Assembly: GCA_001899175.1 (NCBI GenBank)
Contig: MKVH01000020.1
Span: 1 to 64,000 of the forward strand
Direction: 5' to 3'
Length of the DNA: 64,000 nt
From: Candidatus Kapaibacterium thiocyanatum
GTDB taxonomy: Bacteria > Bacteroidota > Ignavibacteria > Kapaibacteriales > Kapaibacteriaceae
A model generated the notes under the pieces. The model did not search any database. It saw nothing but the letters and a program-made list of their open reading frames with translations, and was not told the DNA's origin. The translations under genes and the position numbers were made by a program. The number at the start of each line of letters is the position of its first letter. Within the stretch, counting starts at the first letter, position 1. Positions 27,898-38,121 of this stretch are shown one piece after another.

Positions 27898-29025
27898 TCA
27901 TCCCTCCGCAACGGCGCGCTGTCTTCTGTAGACCCCGGCCTGTGACGAGATGTTCAGGAGGACGCCGACGGCGATGGCACTGAAGAACACGCTCGATCCA
28001 CCGTAGCTGATGAAGGGCATGGGGAGCCCGGTCGTGGGCAGGATTCCGCATGTCACACCCGCATTGACGAAGGCGTAGATGGCGAGCGTCGTCGTGATCC
28101 CGGCCGCGAGCAGACGTCCGAACGAATCCGGCGCCTTGCGCGCCACGGCATATCCGCGCCACATGATCAGGACGAAGGCGCCGACAAGCAACGCGATCCC
28201 GAGGAAGCCGTACTCCTCTCCCACGATGGAGAAGATGAAGTCGCCGTACGATTCCGGAAGGAACCAGTCGCGCTGGCGCGACTGCCCCGGCCCCACACCC
28301 GTGATGCCCCCATTGCCGAAGGCGATCAACGCCTGGTCGAGCTGATACTTGACGGCCTCGTCCACGCGATCGCTGTCCACGAAGGCCAGCAGACGGCGCA
28401 TCCGGTACTCGGCCGATACCGCATAGGCGCCACCGATGACGAGACCGGCAAGGACGATGACTCCGAGATGCTTCATGTCGACGTCGGCGAGGAACATGAG
28501 GACGAGGACGATGGTGAAGACGACGCTCGCCGTGGACAGATTCGGCTGCAGTGCGATCAATGCGCAGATAGGTACTGCCCATACGAGAACTGGTACGAGA
28601 CTCTTGCGCCAGTCCTTGATGAAGACCCTGTTGGCCGACAGAACGGCGGCCGTATGCAGGACGAGCGCATACTTGGCGAGCTCCGACGGCTGGAAGTTCA
28701 GTGGCCCGAGACGCACCCATCGTGATGCGCCCTTGATCTCCGTTCCCATCAGCAGGACCATGACGAGGAAGCCGATGGCGATGATGACGATCGTCATCGA
28801 CATGTTCTGCCATGCGTGATAGTCCAGCTTGGCGACGCCGATCATGAGGGCGAGGCCGATGAGGACACGCAGCGCATGATTCCAGAAGAGCTGTTCCGAC
28901 GAACCGAACTTGACGGCCGAAAAGGAGGAACTGGCGCTGTAGACGAAGGCCACGCTGAACATCAGCAGGCCTGCGATCGGCAGCAGGATGAGCCAGTCGA
29001 TATGCGAAGTGGCGGCAGGTTTCAT
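27898..29025 (-). CDS. ftsW: SEDS-family peptidoglycan polymerase FtsW
   Basis: 375 aa with about ten membrane segments. SEDS proteins polymerise lipid II glycan strands; FtsW does so at the division septum with a class B PBP. Conserved motifs: FQPSELAK (about residue 112), the GVGPGQSRQRDWFLPESYGD loop, FSIVGEEYGFLG, and TTGLPMPFISYGGSS near the end. FtsW rather than RodA is preferred on the FISYGGSS end and the VGEE context. Its ATG overlaps the upstream sensor kinase stop by ATGA. No mur genes accompany it here. Confidence 0.9.
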   Translation of the reverse strand: MKPAATSHIDWLILLPIAGLLMFSVAFVYSASSSFSAVKFGSSEQLFWNHALRVLIGLALMIGVAKLDYHAWQNMSMTIVIIAIGFLVMVLLMGTEIKGASRWVRLGPLNFQPSELAKYALVLHTAAVLSANRVFIKDWRKSLVPVLVWAVPICALIALQPNLSTASVVFTIVLVLMFLADVDMKHLGVIVLAGLVIGGAYAVSAEYRMRRLLAFVDSDRVDEAVKYQLDQALIAFGNGGITGVGPGQSRQRDWFLPESYGDFIFSIVGEEYGFLGIALLVGAFVLIMWRGYAVARKAPDSFGRLLAAGITTTLAIYAFVNAGVTCGILPTTGLPMPFISYGGSSVFFSAIAVGVLLNISSQAGVYRRQRAVAEG

Positions 29026-30266
29026 GGGAGGTCTATTGCAAACGTCGTACCAGCGCCTGGCGCCGATTCCTTGACGACGATCTTTCCGCCGTGATATTCC
29101 TCGACGATACGGCGTGACAAACTAAGTCCGAGTCCCCAGCCGCGACGCTTCGTCGTATAACCGGGCTGGAATATCTTCGAGCGCACCTGGGTCGTCATCC
29201 CCTTGCCGTTGTCCGTCACCGTCAGCAATGCACCACCGCGCGACCGCGGGCGCAGGACGATGTCGATGCGACCGTCCTGACGTTCGATGGCTTCCACGGC
29301 ATTCTTGATGAGGTTCTCGATGACCCACTCGAAGAGGTCGGCATTCACGTTGCACATGATGGCGGGATCGAGATCGCGATGCAATACGACCTTGCGTCCC
29401 AGATTCGGCAACCGTGTCTCGAAATAGCGACAGACGTTCTCGATGACGTCGGCCAGGCGCGTCATCTGCAGATGCGGTTGGGAGCCGATCTTCGAGAACC
29501 TGTTGGCGATGACGTTGAGCCGCTCCACGTCACGCTGCATTTCCTCGGCCGTCTGCACCACGAGTCCATGATCCTCCTTGTTCATGCGCAGGATCTCGAG
29601 CCATGCCAACAGACTCGACAGCGGCGTTCCGAGCTGATGGGCCGCCTCCTTGGCCATGCCGACCCAGATGTTCGATTCCTCGTTCCTGCGGATCGTGCTG
29701 AACGCCACATAGCCGATCATGATGAAGGCCGATACGATCATGATCTCCACGTAGGGCATGTACTGCAGACGCCGTACGATGCCGGAGTTCGTGTAGAATA
29801 TCTTCTGGAGGACCTTACCGTTGGGGTCCTTGATGATGAAGGGCTGATACTCCTGCTTCATCGACTGGATGTAGTCGATCAGCCACGCACGCTGCTGTTC
29901 GATGGACATCGTCGAATCGAGATCGACGTTGAGCATGAACTGCGCGAACGGATAGACCGGACGTTCCTTCTTGTCGGTCAGGATGACCGGGAAATGGATA
30001 CTCGAATAGGTCAGGTCCGTATAGAACAGCAGGTCTTCGTCGCTGTTGGCATTATAGGACCTGGCGAGCAGGTTCGCGTACAGCTCCACGGTCCGCCGCT
30101 CGTTGGCCACGAGCTCGTCCACGATCAGCTTGGTATAGAGCAGTACGGCGGCCATGATGGCGAAGCCGAAGACCGTGAGCAGAACCTTGATCTGCCACTT
30201 GGTGACGTTGGCGCGGCCGATGCGTACGCGATCCGCTCCCGACGGCGATGAGGAAGTGTCCTTCAT
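29022..30266 (-). CDS. Membrane sensor histidine kinase
   Basis: 414 aa. Two membrane segments (about residues 27-48 and 172-190) flank a periplasmic sensor domain. The phosphoacceptor is His210 in KEAAHQLGTPLSSLLAW. The ATPase domain has an N box (VIENLIKNAVEAIE), G1 box (VTDNGKGM), F box (IFQPGYTTK) and G2 box (GWGLGLSLSRRIVEEYHGG). No response regulator gene is adjacent. It overlaps ftsW by four bases and follows hisS by 18 bases, so it is probably expressed with the division gene. Confidence 0.92.
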   Translation of the reverse strand: MKDTSSSPSGADRVRIGRANVTKWQIKVLLTVFGFAIMAAVLLYTKLIVDELVANERRTVELYANLLARSYNANSDEDLLFYTDLTYSSIHFPVILTDKKERPVYPFAQFMLNVDLDSTMSIEQQRAWLIDYIQSMKQEYQPFIIKDPNGKVLQKIFYTNSGIVRRLQYMPYVEIMIVSAFIMIGYVAFSTIRRNEESNIWVGMAKEAAHQLGTPLSSLLAWLEILRMNKEDHGLVVQTAEEMQRDVERLNVIANRFSKIGSQPHLQMTRLADVIENVCRYFETRLPNLGRKVVLHRDLDPAIMCNVNADLFEWVIENLIKNAVEAIERQDGRIDIVLRPRSRGGALLTVTDNGKGMTTQVRSKIFQPGYTTKRRGWGLGLSLSRRIVEEYHGGKIVVKESAPGAGTTFAIDLP

Positions 30267-30284
30267 GTCGATGCAGGTTCCATA

Positions 30285-31535
30285 TCACCGCCGAAGATGT
30301 TCTTCGATGGTCTGCTGCGGAACGGTCTGCTGTTCTCCCGTTGCCATGTGCTTGATGACGCATGTGCCGTTGGCAAGTTCGTCGTCTCCGATGGTGATCG
30401 TCCATACGGCATCCGCACGATTCGCGTCTTTCATCTGCGCCTTGATGGAACGGCGCAGGACGTCGGTAGTGACGGCCATGCCCTTTCGACGCAGTCGTGT
30501 GGCGATCAATTGTACGGGGAGCCGAGCAGCGTCGCCGATGGCGCAGATGTAGGCATCCGTCGCATCGCCTGCAGGCCAGCCACCGTTCTCCTGTTCCAGC
30601 AGAAGCAGGATACGCTCGACGCCGAGCGAGAAGCCGACGGCAGGTACGTCTCCCCCACCGAGCATGGCGAAGAGCGGGTCGTAGCGGCCGCCGCCGCCGA
30701 TGGCGTTCTGCGTGCCGAGAGCATCGGTCACGAATTCGAAGACGGTGTGGCAGTAATAGTCGAGACCGCGTACCATGACGGGATTGACGACGTAGTCCAC
30801 CTGGGCCGCATCGAGCATGGACCGTACGGCTGCGAAGTGCACCCTGCTCGCCTCGTCGAGATGATCGTGAAGGCGTGGAGCATGAGCGACGATCTCCTTG
30901 TCCGCTTCTTCCTTGGAATCGAGAATACGCAGCGGATTCGTCTGCAGGCGCCGCCGGCTGTCGTCCGACAGTCGTTCCACATGTCGTTCGAAGTAGTCCA
31001 CGAGGGCGGCGCGATAGGCGGCACGCGATTCGGCCGTGCCGAGCGTATTGATCTCGAGACGCCACTGCGTGATACCGATGGCCTTGATGACGTCGTGTGC
31101 GAGGAGAATGATTTCGACGTCGCTCTCGGGATACGGTGATCCGAGACATTCGGCACCGTATTGGTGGAACTGACGGTAACGGCCCTTCTGCGGGCGTTCA
31201 TGACGGAAGATGGGCGCCGCATACCACAGCCGCGTAACGGGCGAGTGACGGAGCAGCGAATGTTCGATGGCCGCACGTACGACCGACGCCGTCATCTCCG
31301 GACGCATCGTCAGGGAATCGCCACTGCGATCCTCGAACGTATACATTTCCTTGCCCACGATGTCCGTGTCGGCCCCGATTCCCCGTGCGAACAGCTCGGT
31401 GTGCTCAAGCACGGGTGTCCGGAATTCCTCGTAACCATAGGCCTGTGAGCAATCCCTGAAGACGCGTTCGGCCAGATGCCAGGCAGCCATTTCGGGACCG
31501 AAGATATCTCTCATGCCACGCACTGTCTGGACCAT
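30285..31535 (-). CDS. hisS: Histidyl-tRNA synthetase
   Basis: 416 aa. It charges tRNA-His with histidine. Class II motif 2 is FRHERPQKGRYRQFHQ, the histidine-specific loop includes VRGLDYYCHTVFEF, and motif 3 is GFSLGVERILLLLEQ; GGGGRYDPLF is also typical. The C-terminal anticodon-binding domain begins near residue 325. The start at 31535 (MVQTVRGMRDIFG) sits one base after the EIIA stop with GAGGAG upstream; a longer frame from 31556 would overlap the EIIA gene. Confidence 0.96.
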   Translation of the reverse strand: MVQTVRGMRDIFGPEMAAWHLAERVFRDCSQAYGYEEFRTPVLEHTELFARGIGADTDIVGKEMYTFEDRSGDSLTMRPEMTASVVRAAIEHSLLRHSPVTRLWYAAPIFRHERPQKGRYRQFHQYGAECLGSPYPESDVEIILLAHDVIKAIGITQWRLEINTLGTAESRAAYRAALVDYFERHVERLSDDSRRRLQTNPLRILDSKEEADKEIVAHAPRLHDHLDEASRVHFAAVRSMLDAAQVDYVVNPVMVRGLDYYCHTVFEFVTDALGTQNAIGGGGRYDPLFAMLGGGDVPAVGFSLGVERILLLLEQENGGWPAGDATDAYICAIGDAARLPVQLIATRLRRKGMAVTTDVLRRSIKAQMKDANRADAVWTITIGDDELANGTCVIKHMATGEQQTVPQQTIEEHLRR

Positions 31536-31536
31536 A

Positions 31537-32007
31537 TCAGGCACGCTCCTCTTCATAGCTGGCGAACAGCTCGAGGACGTCGTTGACTGACTTGGCCCCG
31601 AGCAGCGACGAACGGAAGCTCTCCGAACCGACCATGCGCGATATCCTGCTCAGGAGCCGCAGATGCATCCCTACGTTACCCTCGGTACCGACGAGCAACA
31701 GGATGATGGACACCGGCTTGTCGTCCAGCGAATCGAAGTCGATCGGCGTACGTAACGTCGCCAGTGCGGCGAGCGACGTATCGACGACGGACGTCTTGCC
31801 GTGCGGCAATGCCACGCCGTTGCCGATTCCCGTGGACATCAGTTTCTCGCGTTCCAGGATGACACGCTTGAGTTCCTGCACGTCGCGTACCTTGCCACCC
31901 GTGGCCAGCACGTCGATCAGGCGTACGAGCGCTTCGGTCTTGTCCTTGACGTCGAGGTCGAGGCAGACGGCCGAAGCGTCGAGAATGTCGGAAATTTTAA
32001 TATCCAT
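31537..32007 (-). CDS. PTS EIIA (fructose/nitrogen-type) domain protein
   Basis: 156 aa, a single EIIA domain. The phosphorylated His69 is in GIGNGVALPHGKTSVV. EIIA proteins of the PtsN/fructose group accept phosphate from HPr; stand-alone copies often act as regulators. No HPr, EI or sugar permease gene is in view, which favours a regulatory role. ATG 32007 (MDIKISDIL) follows the stop of the nucleotidyltransferase gene by one base. Confidence 0.9.
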   Translation of the reverse strand: MDIKISDILDASAVCLDLDVKDKTEALVRLIDVLATGGKVRDVQELKRVILEREKLMSTGIGNGVALPHGKTSVVDTSLAALATLRTPIDFDSLDDKPVSIILLLVGTEGNVGMHLRLLSRISRMVGSESFRSSLLGAKSVNDVLELFASYEEERA

Positions 32008-32008
32008 G

Positions 32009-34504
32009 TCAGTTGTTAGATTTCCATTGTTCCACGAGTGCTGCATACTCGGTGCGTAATGCGACGGCCTCGTCGGCCGTATCGGCTTCCGCCGTCACCC
32101 AGAATGTCGATTCTTCCTTGTCCGGAACGAGCAGGACGGTGTGCTGGCCTTCGACGACGCATACGCCGTCCACCAGAAGCCGCTCCTTGCCTTCCGAATG
32201 TTCCATGGCCCGACGCATGACGGTACCCTTGGCTTCCCATGGACAATAGATGGCCACCGAAGCCTGATGCCGCTTGGGGAGCGTACGGTCCAGTTCCGAC
32301 AATTGATGTCCGGTCCGTGCGATCATTTCGAGAATCCGGCATGCCGTGAACATGCCGTCCGATGCGACGAGGAACTCCGGGAAGATAAAGCCTCCCCGCG
32401 TACCGCCGACGAACTTCACGGCTTCGTCCTTGGTGGCATCCATCATCGATGAATGGGAGTTGCGGATACGTCGCACCTCGACGTCGTAGTCGCGGGCGAT
32501 CATTTCGATTTCCTGCGTGGCCTGGACGGGAACGGCGATGACGTAGGGCTCCATATCCCGATGCGTATCGAGGAAGAGCTTGGTGACGATCGAGAGCAAT
32601 CGCAATGCCGTATACCATATCCCCCGCTCGTCCACGAGGGCGATCTTCTCGCCACCCGGATCGAGCTTGAACCCGATCTCGTATCCGAGCGAACGCATGA
32701 TCGTCGCCGACTCGTCGAGGACGGCCGTGAGCGGATCTGCGAAGTGCGAAGCGTCCACGTAGTTGTTCATCGAGAGCACGTGGCACTTGAGCTCGCCGAG
32801 GATCTGGGGAAAGACCGTCGACGTGAGACCGAAGGAATAGTCGACGAGCAGCTTGTACTGTCTGTTGCGGATGAGATCCGCGTCGACCGTCGCGATGAAA
32901 CGGTCGATGTACATCCCTACCGACCGTTCCGGGAAGTTGAGACGTCCCACGTGCTCGTAGTTCACACGCCGGATGTCCTCGCCGAAGAAGTAGCGTTCGA
33001 TCGACTTCGTTCCCGACAACGGAATGTCGCGGCCGTCGCGGCCGAACAGGATGACGTCGGTCTTGTCGGGATGGCTCGGCGAGCGGCGCACATGGAATCC
33101 TGCCACGTACTTGCCCGTGAGCAGCTCCTGTCTCGACTGCGGAATCGATGTCGTCTGGAGATCGTGGATGTTCACTCCCACGCTCATGAGGCCGGCCGTG
33201 ATTGCACGCTTCATGATGCGGGATATCTTGTCTTCGTCGCGGCTCGCCAGCACGGTGGTATGAGCCCCTACGGCCGTTCCGATGGCCGCTCCGAGCTTGG
33301 CTCCGAATTCCGGATTCATGTCGATGTTCGAGATTCCGGATATCCGTGCATCGGCGAACAGGTCGCGTGCCCATCGCTCTTCCTGCACCAGGCTGCGCGT
33401 GAGCACCGCATGGGACTCCACCGTCTTGCGCGGCCAGAGCTTCACGTTCGCGAGAAGCTTCGCATGATCGCCGATCACGCATTCCTCCGCGATGAAGACG
33501 TTGTCGAGGATGATGGCATGGGAGCCGATGACGACGTCGTTGCAGACGACAGTATTCGAGAGATCGGCGAAATCACCGACCTGTACGTCGCCCCACAGCA
33601 CGGTATCGCTCAGACGTGAGCCGGCACCGATGACACAGTTGTCGCCGATGACGCAGTTCGTCAGACGGGCACCGTCACCGATGACGACGTTGTCGCCCAG
33701 AGCCACGAGCCCGGAGAGATGGGCGGAGGGGGCGAGTTCGAGATGGTTGCCGCAGACGCTCGAATCGCAGCGCTCACCGGGAATGTTCACGTGAACACGT
33801 CCGGCCAGCACGTCGGCGTGTGCGAGTTGATATTCGTTGAGATTGCCGATGTCCTTCCAGTAGCCATCGGCGACGTAACCGTAGAGAGGAAGATCCTTCT
33901 TCAGCATCAGGGGATAGAGGTCCTTGCTGAAGTCGAATTCCGTTTTCGCGGGAATGAGGTCCAGTACCGACGGTTCCAGAATGTAGATGCCCGTGTTGAT
34001 GGTGTCGCTGAACACCTCACCCCATGACGGCTTCTCGAGAAACCGCGTGATGCGTCCTTCGCTGTCCGTCATCACGATACCGTATTGCAAAGGTTGCGGA
34101 ACCCTCGTCAGGAGAATGGTAGCCATGGCCCCCTTCTCCTTGTGATAGGCCACGGCCTTCGACAAGTCGAAGTCCGTGAGCACATCGCCACTGATGATGA
34201 CGAAGGTATCGTCGAGGAACGATTCGGCGTTCTTGACGCTACCGGCCGTACCGAAATCGGCTTCGGCCAGCATGTACTGCATCGTGATTCCCGCCTGCGA
34301 ACCGTCGCCGAAGTACGACGTGATATGTTCGGGCTGGAAATACAGGAGCGACACCACGTCACGTATGCCGTGCTTCTTCAACAGTTCGACGATATGACCC
34401 ATCATCGGACGGTTGGCGAGGGGTACCATCGGCTTGGGAATGGACATGGTCAACGGTCGTAACCGTGTTCCGAATCCACCTGCCATGATCACCGCTTTCC
34501 GCAT
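32009..34504 (-). CDS. Sugar-1-phosphate nucleotidyltransferase / phosphohexomutase-like fusion
   Basis: 831 aa with three parts. Residues 1-240 are a nucleotidyltransferase (MRKAVIMAGGFGTRLRPLT, PKPMVPLANRPMM), probably a mannose- or glucose-1-phosphate guanylyl/adenylyl/uridylyltransferase. Residues 250-370 are a left-handed beta-helix (VIGDGARLTNCVIGDNCVIG). Residues 380-831 are a phosphomannomutase-like domain. The usual mutase phosphoserine loop TASHNP is replaced by LASRDEDK; related fusions in cyanobacteria and actinobacteria also have an S-R-D form. The Mg loop and sugar loop are hard to place, so mutase activity is uncertain. It feeds nucleotide sugars to glycan synthesis. Confidence 0.88.
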   Translation of the reverse strand: MRKAVIMAGGFGTRLRPLTMSIPKPMVPLANRPMMGHIVELLKKHGIRDVVSLLYFQPEHITSYFGDGSQAGITMQYMLAEADFGTAGSVKNAESFLDDTFVIISGDVLTDFDLSKAVAYHKEKGAMATILLTRVPQPLQYGIVMTDSEGRITRFLEKPSWGEVFSDTINTGIYILEPSVLDLIPAKTEFDFSKDLYPLMLKKDLPLYGYVADGYWKDIGNLNEYQLAHADVLAGRVHVNIPGERCDSSVCGNHLELAPSAHLSGLVALGDNVVIGDGARLTNCVIGDNCVIGAGSRLSDTVLWGDVQVGDFADLSNTVVCNDVVIGSHAIILDNVFIAEECVIGDHAKLLANVKLWPRKTVESHAVLTRSLVQEERWARDLFADARISGISNIDMNPEFGAKLGAAIGTAVGAHTTVLASRDEDKISRIMKRAITAGLMSVGVNIHDLQTTSIPQSRQELLTGKYVAGFHVRRSPSHPDKTDVILFGRDGRDIPLSGTKSIERYFFGEDIRRVNYEHVGRLNFPERSVGMYIDRFIATVDADLIRNRQYKLLVDYSFGLTSTVFPQILGELKCHVLSMNNYVDASHFADPLTAVLDESATIMRSLGYEIGFKLDPGGEKIALVDERGIWYTALRLLSIVTKLFLDTHRDMEPYVIAVPVQATQEIEMIARDYDVEVRRIRNSHSSMMDATKDEAVKFVGGTRGGFIFPEFLVASDGMFTACRILEMIARTGHQLSELDRTLPKRHQASVAIYCPWEAKGTVMRRAMEHSEGKERLLVDGVCVVEGQHTVLLVPDKEESTFWVTAEADTADEAVALRTEYAALVEQWKSNN

Positions 34505-34594
34505 TGGGGCTCCGTTGGTAGAATGATTCAGGAACGTCCCGGAAGGCCACGAAAATACAGGTTTTCGCAGTTCCGTCCCCGTCGTCGAACGGGA

Positions 34595-36628
34595 TTATTC
34601 GTCGTCCGCCGTGCGGAGATGCTCGAGCACGGACAGGTCTTCCAGCGTCGTCGTATCACCGCTGACGGTGTTGTTGGTGACGACTTCACGGAGAAGCCGG
34701 CGCATGATCTTGCCGCTGCGGGTCTTGGGCAGGGACTCGGTGAAACGGATATCGTCGGGCTTGGCGATCGGACCGATCTCACGTGCCACGTGGGCCCGCA
34801 GCTCTTCCCGCAACACGGCGATGTCGGCCGTTCCGTTCCCGCTCTTGAGGGTGACGAAGGCCACGAGAGCATTGCCCTTGATGGCATCGGGCCTGGCCAC
34901 GACGGCCGCTTCCGCCACGGCCTTGTGCGAGACGAGCGCACTTTCGATCTCGGCCGTACCGAGACGATGGCCGCTGACGTTCACGACGTCGTCGACCCTG
35001 CCGATGATCCACACGTATCCGTCCTTGTCCCTGCGCGCACCGTCACCCGTGAAATACCATCCGGGTGTCGTCCTCGTCTTCGGGAATTCGGCCCAGTAGG
35101 CCATCCTGTATCGCTCGTCGTTGCCATAGATGGTCCGCAGCATGCCCGGCCAGGGATGTCGTACCACGAGCAGTCCGCCTTCGTCGGCCTTGCACGAGGT
35201 ACCATCCTTGCGAACGACGTCGACCATGATACCGGGCAACGGCAATGTGGCCGTACCGGGCTTCGTCGGCGTCGCTCCCGGTACGGGGGCGATCATGATC
35301 CCTCCCGTTTCCGTCTGCCACCATGTATCGACGACAGGACAGCGCTTGCCTCCGATGATAGTGTGGTACCAAATCCACGCTTCGGGGTTGATCGGCTCTC
35401 CCACCGTACCGAGAAGGCGCAGCGACGAAAGATCATGCTTCCGCGGCCATACCTCTCCCCATTTCATGAAGGCCCTGATGGCCGTCGGCGCGGTATAGAA
35501 GATCGTCACACGGTGCCGTTCGATCATGTCCCAGAACCTGTCGGGTCCGGGATGGTTCGGCACGCCTTCGTACATGAGCACCGTAGCGCCGTTGGAGAGC
35601 ATACCGTAGACGATGTAGGAATGTCCCGTCACCCACCCGATGTCGGCCGTGCAGAAATAGACGTCGTCGTCATGGAGATCGAAGACGAGCTCCGACGTAT
35701 ATGCCACCTGCGTGAGATAGCCGGCCGTGGTATGAAGGATACCCTTAGGCTTGCCCGTCGAACCGCTGGTATAGAGGATGAAGAGCGGATGCTCGCTCGG
35801 GAGTTTTGCGGGCGGACATACGTTGGGCGCATGCGCCATCAGCTCGTGCCACCAGTGATCGCGGCCGGCCTTCAGCGTTCCCTTCGTTTCCGCCGACCGA
35901 CGATAGACGATCATATGGCGGATGGAAGGACAGTCCTTGAGCGCTTCATCTGCAGCGGTCTTCAGATGCACGGCTTCACCGCGACGCATGGCGACGTCCT
36001 GCGTGATGAGGACGACGGCATTGGAATCGTTGATACGTTCGCGCAGGGCTTCGGCGGAGAAGCCACCGAAGACGACGTTGTGCGTGGCACCGATGCGGGC
36101 ACAGGCAAGCATGGCGACGACAGCTTCGGGTACCATGCCCATGTAGATGGCCACGACGTCTCCGGCCTTCACACCAAGCGAACGCAGGACATTCGCGCAA
36201 CGACTGACGTCGAGATGCAATTGACGGTACGTGTAGGTACGCACTTCACCCGGTTCGCCTTCCCATATCAGGGCGGCCTTGTTTCCACGCCAGGTGTCGA
36301 GATGACGATCGAGGCAGTTGTACGATGCGTTGAGGCGTCCTCCCACGAACCACTGGGCGTGGGGATGCTTCCACTTCAGTCCCTGCTTCCAGGGCGCGAA
36401 CCACGACAGACGTCGCGCCTGCCGCTCCCAGAATCGCACGGGATCGTGCTCGCCTTCCGCACGCAACCGCTTCAGCGCGGCCATGGAGCCTACGTGGGCC
36501 TTCTTCGCGAATTCCCGCGACGGCGGGAATACTCTCGTCTCGGTCAGGACGGACGAAATGGAATCCGGTGATGGGGTATCGTTCTTCGACGACGTGATGC
36601 GCTTCGTGACGGCCTTCTTCTTGCTCAT
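34595..36628 (-). CDS. acs: Acetyl-CoA synthetase (AMP-forming)
   Basis: 677 aa. It makes acetyl-CoA from acetate, ATP and CoA through acetyl-AMP. Key motifs: [20 protein letters not shown] (ATP loop, about residue 292), WWQTETGG, the [20 protein letters not shown] hinge, [12 protein letters not shown], and the C-terminal [14 protein letters not shown] whose Lys is the usual acetylation site. About 25 residues at the N-terminus ([19 protein letters not shown]) are extra and basic. ATG 36628 overlaps the isochorismatase stop by ATGA. Confidence 0.95.
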   Translation of the reverse strand: MSKKKAVTKRITSSKNDTPSPDSISSVLTETRVFPPSREFAKKAHVGSMAALKRLRAEGEHDPVRFWERQARRLSWFAPWKQGLKWKHPHAQWFVGGRLNASYNCLDRHLDTWRGNKAALIWEGEPGEVRTYTYRQLHLDVSRCANVLRSLGVKAGDVVAIYMGMVPEAVVAMLACARIGATHNVVFGGFSAEALRERINDSNAVVLITQDVAMRRGEAVHLKTAADEALKDCPSIRHMIVYRRSAETKGTLKAGRDHWWHELMAHAPNVCPPAKLPSEHPLFILYTSGSTGKPKGILHTTAGYLTQVAYTSELVFDLHDDDVYFCTADIGWVTGHSYIVYGMLSNGATVLMYEGVPNHPGPDRFWDMIERHRVTIFYTAPTAIRAFMKWGEVWPRKHDLSSLRLLGTVGEPINPEAWIWYHTIIGGKRCPVVDTWWQTETGGIMIAPVPGATPTKPGTATLPLPGIMVDVVRKDGTSCKADEGGLLVVRHPWPGMLRTIYGNDERYRMAYWAEFPKTRTTPGWYFTGDGARRDKDGYVWIIGRVDDVVNVSGHRLGTAEIESALVSHKAVAEAAVVARPDAIKGNALVAFVTLKSGNGTADIAVLREELRAHVAREIGPIAKPDDIRFTESLPKTRSGKIMRRLLREVVTNNTVSGDTTTLEDLSVLEHLRTADDE

Positions 36629-37167
36629 TTGACCAGTTTCGATAGTTCCTTGAAAGTATCGGTACCCGCCACTTCACAAAGTTCGAACAACAGGCTTTCA
36701 TAGGTCGTGATGATGGCCCCTGCGCTCCGCATCCGTTCGATGGCCACCTCCCTGTCCGTCGGCTTGCGCGATGAGATGCAGTCCGCCACGACGACGGCAT
36801 TGCGTCCTTGCGCCCTCAGGTCGAGTACCGTCTGCAGCACGCAGACGTGGGCCTCGATACCGCAGACGATGACGGAGTGCGGAGAGAGGCCGAGCAACTG
36901 GCCTTCCACCGCATCGGAACCGCAACAGGAGAACGTCATCTTCTCGGCGGCGACCATATCACCCATGAGGCCGGCGATGGACGGAATGGTCGGCCCGAGC
37001 CCTTTCGGATACTGCTCGGTGAACATCATCGGTACTTCCAGAAGCTGGAGGCCCTTGATCAGGATCTCGCAGCGTCTGGCCAGACCGTCATGATCGTGAA
37101 TGTGTGGGAACAACCGCTCCTGGATATCGATGATCAGGGCGAAGGAGTGCTTGGTCTCGATGCGCAT
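36625..37167 (-). CDS. Isochorismatase-family hydrolase
   Basis: 180 aa, one cysteine-hydrolase domain. The catalytic triad is visible: Asp14 ([11 protein letters not shown]), Lys55 ([10 protein letters not shown]) and Cys109 ([11 protein letters not shown]). The group includes nicotinamidases, isochorismatases and YcaC-type enzymes, and the substrate cannot be told from sequence. The gene overlaps acs by four bases. Confidence 0.88.
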   Translation of the reverse strand: MRIETKHSFALIIDIQERLFPHIHDHDGLARRCEILIKGLQLLEVPMMFTEQYPKGLGPTIPSIAGLMGDMVAAEKMTFSCCGSDAVEGQLLGLSPHSVIVCGIEAHVCVLQTVLDLRAQGRNAVVVADCISSRKPTDREVAIERMRSAGAIITTYESLLFELCEVAGTDTFKELSKLVK

Positions 37168-37220
37168 GACGGGATCCGTAGTGATTGGCGTCCCAAACTA
37201 CGATACCGGACGATTCGGCG

Positions 37221-38102
37221 CTACCCTCGTTGCGTGAGAATCACACCGCCCAGGGCGATCATCCCGCCGATGACGAAGAGCGGTGTGGGCACCTGGGAGA
37301 ACAGCAGGAAGGACAGTATCGTGGTCATCACGGGCTGGAGGTTGTTGAACACGGAGACCTTGGCCGCATCGTACTTCGTGAGGGCATAGTACCAGAGCCC
37401 GAAGCCCAGACCCGACGTCACGACGCCGAGATAGAAGAGCTGGAGCCAGTTCTCGAACGGGGTTGGGCCGCCGGCCTGGATGACGAGCGGCGATGGGTCG
37501 AACGACACAGGCAACAGTATCCATATCGGAACGTAGAGCGCCGTACCGATGAGCATCGACAGCGACGTCGTGTGCATCGCTCCGTACTTGATGGCGAGAT
37601 TACGTCCGAAGACGGTATAGAAGGCCCATGCAAGGCTGGCACCGAGTACGATGACCGTACCGAGGAAGACATCCTCGTCAAACCGGACGCCCTTGTCGAC
37701 CAGGACGATGGCTGTACCGATGAAGGCGATGACGATGCCGACGATCTTCATTCCCGATGGCCGCTCCCTGTACATCACGGCGAGGATGATCAGCACGAAG
37801 GTCGGCGATACCGCATAGGCCAATGCCGCATTCGGCGCCGTACCGAGCTTGACACCCCAGATGAAGAGGAACTGGTTGAGAGGGATGTTGAGGAGACCGA
37901 GAAGAACCAGCATCCGCCAGTCCGAACGGTCTACGTGTTGCAGACTCTTCCGGCGGATGATCATCCACGTCCCGTAGAGGAGACAGGAGAACAGCGCACG
38001 CATCAGAACGACGAAGGTGGGATGCAGTTCGGACGTCACGCTCTTGGCCACGATGTGCGTGGACGACGCGACGAGCTGCTGCAGGAACATCAATGGAAAC
38101 AT
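37221..38102 (-). CDS. EamA/DMT-family transporter
   Basis: 293 aa with about ten membrane segments in two EamA repeats (first half FVVLMRALFSCLLYGTWMII and AVSPTFVLIILAVMYRERPS; second half AWAFYTVFGRNLA and NNLQPVMTTILSFLLFSQVP). Members export small metabolites or amino acids; the substrate is unknown. The start at 38102 keeps the first helix at the N-terminus and places the gene 19 bases after the glycosyltransferase stop; longer in-frame extension overlaps that gene. Confidence 0.88.
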   Translation of the reverse strand: MFPLMFLQQLVASSTHIVAKSVTSELHPTFVVLMRALFSCLLYGTWMIIRRKSLQHVDRSDWRMLVLLGLLNIPLNQFLFIWGVKLGTAPNAALAYAVSPTFVLIILAVMYRERPSGMKIVGIVIAFIGTAIVLVDKGVRFDEDVFLGTVIVLGASLAWAFYTVFGRNLAIKYGAMHTTSLSMLIGTALYVPIWILLPVSFDPSPLVIQAGGPTPFENWLQLFYLGVVTSGLGFGLWYYALTKYDAAKVSVFNNLQPVMTTILSFLLFSQVPTPLFVIGGMIALGGVILTQRG

Positions 38103-38121
38103 GGGGCCGCGTCCACAGTTG

